DNA of 64,000 nucleotides from Ctena decussata. Lineage: Eukaryota; Mollusca; Bivalvia; Lucinida; Lucinidae. This document shows, piece after piece, positions 23,601 through 34,987 of this stretch. Both the position numbers and the translations under genes were made by a program. Within the stretch, counting starts at the first letter, position 1; each line of letters starts with the position of its first letter. The notes beneath the pieces are model-generated. The model saw only the letters and a program-made list of their open reading frames with translations. It ran no database searches and had not been told where the DNA came from. The DNA is taken from contig OZ022508.1 in the NCBI GenBank assembly GCA_963989385.1, positions 53,049,087 through 53,113,086 on the forward strand, read 5' to 3'.

Positions 23601-26600
23601 ACTGTCTAGAACTCTCCTTATCATATGACGTCGCTGTTATTCAGTGGATAACGTCGTGTCATAAAAATAGTATGACTACACGTGTAATAAGACTTTGGCG
23701 CGTACACGTAACGTCATTGACAACGTTCATGTCAACAATGCGTTTTCTTATTGAAATAATGTTCATCTTGAAGGCGATAGAATCCCATTTTACAGGATCA
23801 TATGATAAACACAATCTTACACTCGTGGTCACTTCATATGAAACTTATGAAACTCGCCAAAGGCTCGTTTCATAAATTTCATATGAAATGACCACGAGTG
23901 TAAGATCCTCTCTTTCTATATGATAATTTCAATAATCTGATTGTTCTGTCATTTTCTACATATTTAGCCATAGCCGATCAAGCTGGAAATAAGATCGACG
24001 TGGGTTTGTCTGTGGTGATCGGACCATTCTACATGAACCTGGCGATGATATTAGAGGATATGGGAATACCATACATCGTCACAGACTACATGGGATTTGA
24101 TTGGTCAGATATCAGTCGCGTGGACGACAAGGTCAGGTGGAAGAACATTGTGCAAGTGAGGCCTTCTATGGTTGAATTCAACAGAGCTGTCGTTGATTTC
24201 TTTGTCTTGGAAAAGTGGGAAAGCGCTGTGATGATTATGCCAGAAAACCCGAAAGACAACCAAGGTGAGCAGAATCACCCATGCTAACACGATAAGCATT
24301 TTAACCGTCATGCCTAGTTTCAAAGTTTACCACTATAGGCAGCGCATTTGGACAGGATGTGCGGTTTGGCCAATGTTCTGAAAAACAGTCATCAGGCAGG
24401 AGTAAGGAGAAACGATAACCGAATGCATCTGATCTCTTATGATTAAATCACATAAATTACAGTTTACAGTTTACAAACGTGAGAATTATAATATGCAACA
24501 CAATTATTATATACTTAAGGACAAAAGTTCTGCACGGATGTTAATTTAACATCCGTGCAGAACTTTTGTCCTTAAGTATATATTTAAAAAAAATTGATTA
24601 TTTATTCGTCTATGATTAATATGATTTTATTTGGGGCAGAGTAAACATGTGCTAACATAAAAGACACACAAAATTAACGTTTCCTCTGAAAGATGACACC
24701 ATTTACCTTAAATTATCTTTACAGAATGTCAAAATCTTGCCAGTCAGATGGTTGAAAATAACATCTCACCGATAGCCTACTCCCTGCAGTTACAGAACAA
24801 GACCCTTATGAAGAACAACACAGCGGAAGTTCTCCGCAATGTGAAGCTGCTGGAGCAGAAGAAAATCATTATATGCAGCCCCAGGGACGAAATGTATAAG
24901 CTTATACAGCTTGTGCTAGATGAGGTATTGTCTGTCTGTTTTATAATGATATAGCATGCATAGTTGAAGCAACACTGGATCAGCGTTGACTCAACGGCAT
25001 AGAATAGAATAGAATCTATTTATTTATTCCACGGGTTTAAGGCAAATTTCTTGTGAATCAAACATTTAAGTTAGTAATAAGAAACGCAATCACGCACATA
25101 CATACACATACATACATTCACTCACTAATCAGTTGCTTATAACTAAAGGATATAATGGCAGATAAATGGTTTGGAGTTCGAAGACCAGGCCCGAAGGTTA
25201 TAAAACTTTTTTCATGCTCAACTCAGCAGAGCATGAAATTTAAAATGCCCATTAATATAAAAATACCAAAAAATTCAGCATTTTTTAGGCTCAGATAAGC
25301 CAAGAATGCTATTTTTCTGCTCATAAATATTAAAATGCCAACTATTGTTGGCATTTTAAAATTTATGAGCAGAAAAAAATCATGCTCAGCTAAGTTGAGC
25401 ATGACAAAAGTTTTATAACCTCGGGGCCAGGTAAGTTAACAATGCTATATAATTTGACTATTCTGTATGAACGCGGTTACAACAATGCGTAACTAAGCTC
25501 ATAAATATTTCCTCTAAAGTGGTACTTGCAGTAAACTAAGCAGAATCTTTAAGATGACTTATAGTGGTCTGTTTATGCTGCAGTAATTTACCATGGGCAG
25601 TCAAAATGTTTCGATACAAAATGCGTAACAGGCCCGGATCCAGACCATCACGTACTGGGGCCTGTTTCACAAAAATTAACCGTACGATGAATCGTGCGAT
25701 AATCGTACGTTTGGTCGTACGAGAATCGCACGATTCTCCAAATTTCCAAATTTATTCATAAATCTCAGGTTTACAACATGTAAACAACAAGAGAATCTAT
25801 TTTAACAATTAACACATATGCAGATATGGTGGTAAACCAGTAATAGAAGTACAATCATATCGAAACATCATAGTCGTTAGCATCTTGTTGGGAGATCGAC
25901 CCAGAGATATTTATAATGCACATACAGACTCATGAGTACACACACGCGCTTATGCGCGCGCGTGTACGCATATTCATAAAATGCACAAATGCTTGCGCAC
26001 ACATGTGTACGGGCACTCGGGTGTATGTATGCACACTGCTTAAATGCACGCACACACACCCGTTCGCCAGTACGCATGTGCTTACTGTTTTTAATTCAGC
26101 AAATACGGATACCATTTCAGTACATCGCAATTTATCAAGTATGACTGAGTCCTTATTTTGCACAAACCATTGACAGGTCCTTGAGAACTTACTACAAAGG
26201 CAACAAAGAGATAAGATAAATTTACCCACTGGGCACACAACGTTTGATCATCATTGGATCAACGTTGATTCGACGTCATAACGTTGATTCAACGTCATGG
26301 CGTCGAATCAAGGTCCATCCAAATCCGTCCCAACGTTGTTTGCTTCTTCATTTGCATTTACCTCGATCACAATGCAAAATTCGAAACTTTCATAGTTTCG
26401 CTGTACAAACAGATTATCATTGTTACAAAGTATTTGTGACAATCACATAGACTGAACCCATATATACATATATACACCTTTTCCACGTTAGTTTTTAAAT
26501 AGCTTAATTGTAATCTTATGCTTACTTATAATGATATTCTCCTTCCTATTGTCCACTCTTGCCGAACCGAAAAACAAGTGTGAATGAAGGGAAACTCTGA

Positions 26601-29600
26601 GATATTATATCTCAGCTAACCGACCTTGTCCTGCACGAGCCTTACGTCATCCAAACGAAAGATCCTAAGCCCGGGCAGAAGGAGAAATGTGGCGGAGCCA
26701 ATGTCCAGACAGCACTTCTCCTGTCCCGGGCCCAGGATCGTACCCATAGACCGCATAAACACATTATTTTATTCCATGTATATCATATTTTGAATCCGCA
26801 ACTGGTCTTGCCTATTTTCTTTTTTATTTATTTACTTTTTTATACACATCTTTTTTATATATTTTATTATTGTTTTTTTGTGTGCTTATATACAGTTATT
26901 ATACTTATTATCGTATTATAATGGGCCGATATGAAATTCGCTAACCTATCAATATCATTTTTTTCTCGACCATTATCCTACTTTGTTTATTATACCGTCA
27001 ATTAAATAACACAAATTTCGTAAATCTTTTATGTCTGTCACGTTCATTAATTGTTTAAACTTCAATATATTTGGTCTATTATAATAGTAAGATTTTATAA
27101 ATTTGTGCCGTTCCTCCTTAAGATGATCACAAACTAGCAAATAATGGTATTCATCACCTATATCGCTATCACAGAGCGTACATTTTCTCTCGAATAATTG
27201 CATGCCTTTCCACCTTCCCGTTTCCACAGGAAGCTTATGATTACGTGTTCGAAATCGCATATATATTTTACAAAGCGGCTGGGACAACTGAAATATGTAT
27301 TGACTTCTTTCAAATTGTGTTTTAAAAATTCTGTATATATTGCTGTTTGATGTAAGTTCTATATTTGCTGTCAAGTTCTGTATGAACTGATCTTTAATTT
27401 TTTGGTTTACTGCTTTCACTAGCCATTTCGAATTCAGGAAGCTTTGGCTATACCAAACGCCTGAAAACCCAAGTGAACATAATACGTGTTTGATATTATC
27501 GATCCATAGGGATTTTATTTTATTTGCGCTATGCAGTGTATAAATTATATTATAAATTTCGGAAGAGAGTTTTTCGTTATTGCTATTATCAATTATTTTT
27601 GACCAAAAAGAAATTAATCGGGTTTGAACATCGACTGATAATGGCATAATTCCAAGTTCGCCATAAATCATGTATGACGGTGTCGACTTTTTAAGATTAA
27701 ATATATATTTAAAATATTTCAGCTGAACTCTTTCTATGACATCAATATTCCCATACCCCCACACTTCACATCCATATAATAAAATAGGTTTAATAGTCTT
27801 GTCAAATAGATCGATCTGGATATCAAATGGTAAGGATAATCTTTTGATTTTGCGTAGGAGTGCAAAAAGCGCCTTATTTGCTTGCTCGGCTATATGTTTT
27901 TTGGCACTTACAAATGATCCACTGCGGCTGAGATATATACCTAGGTATTTATATTCATCTGTAACTTCTAGTATATTATTTTGAAAAACAAACTGTACAT
28001 CTTTATTGGGTCTTCCTTTGCTAAAAATCACTATTTTTGTTTTTGATACATTTACTTGCAGTTTCCAGTTATAACAATATTCTTCGAACTCTAATAAAGC
28101 GTGCTGCAGATCTTCTTTTGTTTCGCTAAAAATAACTGTATCGTCAGCATAAAGTAACAATAATAATTTCATAAAAATAGTGGCTTCTTCTAAATTAAAA
28201 TCTATTTTTACACCGTTTATTTGTCTACTGTTCAAAAAGTATTCCAGGTCATTTAAAAAGATTGAAAATAGAAAAGGTGATAAGTTTTCCCCTTGTCTAA
28301 CCCCAGTGTGACACATAAAAAAATCTGAGCTACCATCTGGTGTCGAGACTTTAGATTTAATATTTTCATATAAATTTATAATTAAATTGAAACATTTTCC
28401 TCTCACACCATCTTTTATCAGTTTGTGCCATAAGCCTACTCTCCAAACATTATCGAACGCTTGTTTGAAGTCAATAAAACAGCAATATAGTTTTTTCTTT
28501 TGTGACTGTAAAATGTCTATCAAGCTTTTTATTACAAATAGATTATCGGAGGTGGAATAGCCTTTTCTAAAACCAGCCTGTGTCCAATTAATTATATTAT
28601 ATCTTTCGGCGTATTTTTGTAGTCTATTGTTTATTATTGAGGTAAAAAGTTTTCCGAAACAGCTGAGCAATGTAATAGGACGGTAATTTTCTGGTAGTTT
28701 GGAGTCACCTTTATTCTTATAAATAGGCTTTATTATACCTACTGTCCAACTCTCGGGTATGACACCAGAATCAAATATAAGGTTGAATAGTTTGGTGTAC
28801 ACTGGGAGCATGATTTGGGCAGTTGATTTTATGTGCTCATTTACTATGGAATCAAATCCAGCTGCTTTGTTATTTTTCAAAGACTTGATATTTAAAAGTA
28901 TTTCAGAGGCAGTAATTGTTTGGTTTAATTCGTTTTCTGCATTATCATACGATTCATAATCTTCGAACATGTCGATGTTATTGTGATTATCGTTGTTAGT
29001 TTCACTCATATTTTTAAAATGATCGTAGAAATCTTGAACTGACGCCTTTATATTTTCAGACTTTTTCTGAGAATTAATTATTTTCCAGTACTCTCTTGGG
29101 TTACAACGCTTCAATGCTCTCAGTTTATTAATTCTGTCGTTATTAAAGCGATTATAATGTTTTGATAATGTTTTCTTATAGTTCTTGCTCACCGTTTTTA
29201 AAATATCTTTATAGAAACTCGTTTTGTATTTATTATACATTTGGCGTGTTTTATGGTATAAGTTTCGGGCCCGTTTACATTCATAATTAAACCACGGTTT
29301 TGAGTTAGATCGTTTGTTTTCAGAGAAAACATTTTTGTGACCAAACGTATCTTTTGCACTATTATTAAATAACAAGCCAATATCTTTAACTATGTGGTCA
29401 AGATCATCTTTCTCTACCCTCTTGCTATCTATTAAGTGATCTAATCGCATTTCAATGTCGGATACTTTCAAAATATCGATATTGTCTACAAACGCTTCAG
29501 ATTTTTCAGACTCCCATAATTTCTGCTTCATAAAGGTAGTATTAATTTTAGTATTACTTTCTTTTTGTTCATAATTGACATCTATCGTAAGCGACACTGG

Positions 29601-32600
29601 AGAATGAGCATCTGAGAGCAGACAAGAAAATTCGTGTACTTGCAAGTCCTTAATATTTGGTATCATGTGCGCAGACGAAATAAAATAATCGACTGTACTT
29701 TTATTTTTTACAAGTTAGATTCGGGCATGTATAATCACTACCTATACGACCATTCAAAATAAATAAGTCATTATTTTTACACATGTCTAAGAGACTGTAA
29801 CCGTAAGCATTTACAGATTCGTCTGCACTTTTTCGGTTTAGCGGCACATGATAGCGTTCGAAAAGGTCTAAGATACTGTTATTTTCTTCGTACAATTCTT
29901 GCATACCATATATATCTGATATATACTCATCGAATTCGATATGATCTGGTAAATTTTTACATCGCGAGTTGAAATCACCAAACAATAAGATGTTCTTAGT
30001 TTCTGTACAATATCGGAAAATTTCTTCTTGTATTTCAAGATACGGGTCTTCAAGGGCATACCTTGTTCCTTGTGGGGGGATATACACAATGCCACAAATG
30101 ACATCATTTGAATAATTGTCCCCACGGAAAATTTCTTTAGAAATTGTGAAAAGTAGAATTAATTTGCTCCTGCTAGACTGATCAATTTTCACATAAGGCA
30201 AAAGACATTCTTTTACAACAAGGGCTATACCTCCTGACCTGTATCTTGAAAGACAACTTCTATTATGGAAGAATATTTTATACCCCGGAATTTCAATATG
30301 CGTATCTGTATCGTCAGTTTTTGTTTCCTGTGGTCCAATGATGTCATACTGATTTAAAAACGAAATAAACTCAGGACACTTTAACTTCGAATTAAGTCCG
30401 CACACATTCAGAGTTAAAATTTTTAGTTGGTTTACATGGGTTTTCCCATCGTAATATTGTTTATTTTGGGTATTTCCAGCTTGCGATTTTACATGATTGA
30501 CCGAATTCCGAGTCCTATTACCTACACTTTCCCCGTGCGCGGCGTGAATGCCGTCTCCCAAACTGTCTCAGTCATCGGTATTTATTATCTCCATGCCTGG
30601 AGAACACACATCGTCACAGTTTTCCGCTTGTGCGTTTGAACTCACACTGTCAGTATCGGGATCATATTCCTTTTGTTTCTTTAATGTTATATCAAGGTCT
30701 AAGGGTGATGTTGCTTTTTTCTTACCAGAGCTCTGAGTTACAGGTGTCTGATCACCACCTGCGTCATTAGAAAGCACTAAGAATCGATTTGATGTGTACA
30801 CTTCGGTGGCAAAGTTGTTATCTCGGGATTGTGCGTTTACTGGCCCACCTGTAGCACCTATTATGACGTCATCACGACTGATCTGTTCACTTTGTTTGCT
30901 GAAACTAGGTCGCGCTGTATTTGACGGGGCGTTTTGTTTTTGCCGAGTAAATTGTCGGCCTATCAGAAATGGTCTGTCCGTTCGTACAGGTACATTCCTT
31001 TTGTTCGTTTGCTGTGTTTGCGCATTCTGATTGTAGTATGGCTGTCTATTTTGACTGCTTTGCGACAGTCTATTTTGCGTGTTATTCTGTGGAGGCTGCG
31101 ATTGGGTTTGGCTGTGGTTCGCATCAGGATTATATTGTCTACCATTTATAAATAACTTGTCACGAACAAGTCTTACTCTATTATTTTGATCACGCCTTGC
31201 ATTTTTGGCAACCGGGTATAACCTTTTCCGGCGGTCTTCTATTTTTGCCGGAAACTGCTCGTTTACACTGTAATTTGTACCAAGTAAAGTTCTTGGCGCA
31301 GCCTGACGCACAGTTTCTTTATCTTTATAATATGTAAATTTGGCTACAATCGGCCGTGGATATCTTTGGTCTTGGCGAAATCTGCCTATCCTATGTACCC
31401 TGTCAAATTCTACTTCTTTGGTGACATTCATCTGATCTCTGATAAAACATTTTATAAGGCTTTCGCAGTCCTCATATTCACCTCTGTTTAACTGTGATTC
31501 AGGAATTCCAGAAAATATTAAATTCTCTCTCATGTTCCTCCATTGTAAATCAACCATTTTCTCATCATTAGTAGCCTGGTCTTGTTCTACAGACCTCAAT
31601 CTGTCTTTGAGGTCAGTATTTGTGTTGAGTATAGAGTCACATATGTCATTGTAATATTGAACACTCTGCTCATAGTCATTGATTTTCGATTTGATTGAAC
31701 TAACTTCTTTATTGATATGTTCAACATTTCTGGTCGTTTCAGCCACTTTTCGATTTAAGCTACTAAGTTCATTGATTTGTGATTCAATGTTTGTCATCCT
31801 TAAATTTTGGCCTTGGAGTTGATTTTCGACCGTTTGCCACCTCTGATTTTGTGTTTCAAGCTGATTTTGAATTGTTTGTAACTGACGGCACATACTCGCT
31901 GCCCAGGAAGGCATACCGTTATTTGAGCCGTTATTCGTAGTCGTATTCATGTGTACGCCTGGTTGACCTGTAATCTGTTGTGTTCCACTGGTATTAATGC
32001 ATGGTTGCACGATCGTTTCATAAAAACATCGTACGACAGATAGTACGATTCTCGTGGGATTTTAGTTATACGATGGATCGCAGACGTGATGTGTATTAGA
32101 TTTGACAGATGTGTATTGGGTTTTATAAACACAAAAAGTAGCGATTTGTAATACAACGCAATCATGTCTAAGAAAAAGGTCAACAGGACCTCAAATGTGG
32201 TTAAAGCCCCTATCACTGAGGTAAGGAAGATGGATGGATGGAGGGCTAGCGATTTTACGTCAGTTTCAACAGTATTTCGGTCGTATCAGGACGGTGGAAG
32301 GGTGATAATGAAAGGTTATGTGCAATGGAACCCTGATTACGATTGAAACGATTTCCGCCTCCGGAAACCACCTCAGGACCGCTTGATCAGCAGGCGAGCG
32401 CTTAAACCACTGAGCTACCGGTGGCTTCTAAGTAAACATGGACGACTCCTAACCAAAGACACGAAGGATCGCACCTGGGAAGTTTTCAGTCCAAGGTTTA
32501 AAGTTTTTTATCCTTAGTTGCAGATCTTCAAAACCAAGATATGAAAACAAAATTCCTATATAAATTCATTTTACAAAATTGGGGATTGCAGATCCAAAAC

Positions 32601-34956
32601 CTAGGACTGAAACTCTAAAAACAAGGCTGAAACTCAGGGTTTTGAAATTCATTGTGCATTGGCTTGCCATGCCCTTCCTCGATTTTCGAAATACAGTTTT
32701 GAGATAGAAGTTCCGAGAAATTAAACTCGGGTCTTTTTATTTTGCCAAATGCTGTTTGTGATTGTATCAGCTCTTTCAGACTTGCACTGCAGAAACTTGT
32801 GGTCAGCGCAATAATTCGCGTGTATAGTATAGCAAGCCAAATTTCGCATTCTCAATTTTAGGTGTTAAGTTTTCAACCCTTTGTTTTAACTTCAAAACTA
32901 ACTTTTGAAATTTGAAATTTTCTATAATCGTTTTTACAAATCCGGGTATTGAAGTCAGATTTGAAACCTATGACTGAACTGAACCTAGGTTTGAAACTCA
33001 ACTTAGGGTAAAATTTCTTAAACCTAGTTTAAAGATTTATTGTGCATTTGGGGCGCCATACCGTTGAACACAAACATGCAGTCTCCTCGGATCAGAGATC
33101 ACCTAATTAGGGGTTAAAACAGTCCTAAAACCTCCCATTTTCTTGTAAGATAATTTCTCTCTATTAGGACAAATGCTGCCGCCATGATTTTGAGAATAGT
33201 CTCTAATACATTGCAGGTAAATTATCCCGCAAGAATCGCACGATAATCGTACGATAATCGTACAGGAAAAACTTCACTCAAAATCACCCTTAGGTGATTT
33301 ATCATAAATTTGGAATTTTGCTAATTGGCTGATTTGCTCAAAACTTGGTATATGCTTTTCAGAAAGACAGTAGATAAATGTAATCTGTTCAAAAGTTAAG
33401 TATGAGTATGTTGTGCGATAAAAGAGGAGAAAAAGTGAAATTTACGACTGCCCTTTAGGTATCGTAGATTTGATCGTAAATTGAGTTCTACGAGGACAAT
33501 AGTGAAACCGAGATTTTTTTCATGAAAGCGATTTTTGGTCGTAAGATTCTCGTACGATCATCTTACGACGAATTTCAATCGTACGATTCGTTGTGAAATA
33601 GGCCCCTGGTGAGGCTCTAAATAACTGGTGGGACTGGGAGGTGCCGAAATGTATTTGTGTGGGGGAGGGTCCTGGAAAATATGACATATTTATGGTTCAA
33701 TTCCAAGAGAATTTTGCCTTGAAATATATGTTCTGATATCTCATTAGAATCGCCTCCCCGAGGCGATTCTAATGAGATGTCACAACATATATTTGAATAT
33801 TTTGATCTAACCACAATGGATATTTTTCTCAAACTGTCATATCAGATACTTCTTATTATCTGGAGGCCTACATATTGTACATAACACAGAGGCCAAATGG
33901 CGGAGCTGCAGCCCCAAAGCCCAACGCCTGGATCCGGGGCTGCGTAACTTCTTTATTATAACAATCTATTTTTTTAAATTCGTACTTTGATCTGTCATCT
34001 AAATCTATAAATTACCAGAATTATCATTGATTTTGATCATGTCATTGGCTGCTATTTGGCGCCACTTTAAAATTACTCGCTACCCTGGGGGTGGCTCGCT
34101 TTTCTGACGTCGACGCGATTCTGTAACTATCTGCATTTGCTTTATTACCTATTGCATTTACTCACGGTATCGTATATTGTTTCAAAAACAGGCATTGCAA
34201 AAGCATTCTTAACACTTACCTAACGTTTATCTGATGTAGAACCAGTCTCGTCAAAAGTATTTAGCCTGTTAGTCATAAAGAATTTTCCTTCATTGATTAA
34301 ATATTTTCGGGCTTTTGGATGATATTTTTTCTTCTCTCCACATATGAGCCGCGACACGAGAAAACCAACAATGTGGTTGTGCGCCCAGCGCAGACTCAGA
34401 TCTGCCTGGGCATCCACTCAGTCTAATTAGAGTCTTCGCTGTACGCTTTAAGGATAGCTTAGGGTCTAAGCTACCACCATGCGGACAGCGAAGACTCTGA
34501 TCAGACTGGGCGGATGCCCAGGCTGATCTGAGTCTGCGCTGGGCGCACAACCACATTGTTGGTTTTCTCGTGTCGCGGCTCATTTGTCTCTGATAGAGAA
34601 TTTTCTATATATTTATCCAAGAACATAATGTGCAGTTATTAATATGAATGTTTGTATTGTTTGTTTTTAGGCAGCTTTGTTTAATATGCTTTCGGAAAAG
34701 TCATACAGTTTCTTTATACTAGATCCGGTAAGTATATTCTATAAACCGATTTTTCAAATAGCCACACACTTAAGATCATTTTGTTTTATTGCTCTCATTA
34801 TATTTTTACCTAGTATTGATTGATAGATTTTCGCCGAGAGAATTCTAGATTTCGACCAAATATAATCTCGGAGTGGATCGACAATTCTCAGAAAATGATG
34901 ACACCTGACGGAATACATTAACACTTACGCATCTTTTAGTCTGTATTTAGTCGTGG

Positions 34957-34987
<31 letters not shown>

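Larger units (their letters stand above)
26460..32010 (-). mobile_element. Nearly intact non-LTR retrotransposon (LINE)
   Basis: Three minus-strand ORFs in LINE order: ORF1, endonuclease, RT with a C-terminal CCHC-like tail. The 3' UTR appears to end near a TATATACATATATA stretch at about 26460, and the 5' end is close to 32010, so it may be slightly 5' truncated. The only clear break in the coding sequence is one frameshift within the endonuclease domain, so the copy is fairly young. It lies in the intron between 24924 and 34671 of the iGluR, antisense to it. The L1-type ORF1 suggests an L1/Tx1-like lineage; the clade is not settled. Confidence 0.85.
25657..33606. mobile_element. DNA transposon ends split by a LINE (Harbinger-like TSD)
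   Basis: Left end GGGCCTGTTTCACAAAAATT and right end TTGTGAAATAGGCCC are flanked by CTG on each side. Subterminal runs of AATCGTACGA-type words occur at both ends and near 32020-32060 and 33230-33270; an AAATTTATTCATAAATC / GATTTATCATAAATTT pair extends the inverted repeat. The 3-bp duplication suggests PIF/Harbinger, but no transposase is recognised. A small plus ORF at 32164-32343 (MSKKKVNRTSNVVKAPIT...) is of unknown origin. Confidence 0.55.
25627..33955. mobile_element. Outer inverted repeat of a nested insertion
   Basis: CAGGCCCGGATCCAGACC at the left and the complement of CGCCTGGATCCGGGGCTGC at the right (about 33930-33951) face each other across the inner transposon and LINE. The arms are short and the match imperfect, so this outermost layer is tentative. 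Confidence 0.4.

Noticed and set aside
25916..26238. Overlapping ORFs on both strands (His/Cys/Thr-rich)
   Set aside because: They arise from alternating CACG/TGCG low-complexity sequence; no domain, no splice context.
32164..32343. 60-codon ORF as a transposase or Myb-like gene
   Set aside because: Inside the Harbinger-like element and lysine-rich at the start, but too short and with no motif that I can name.
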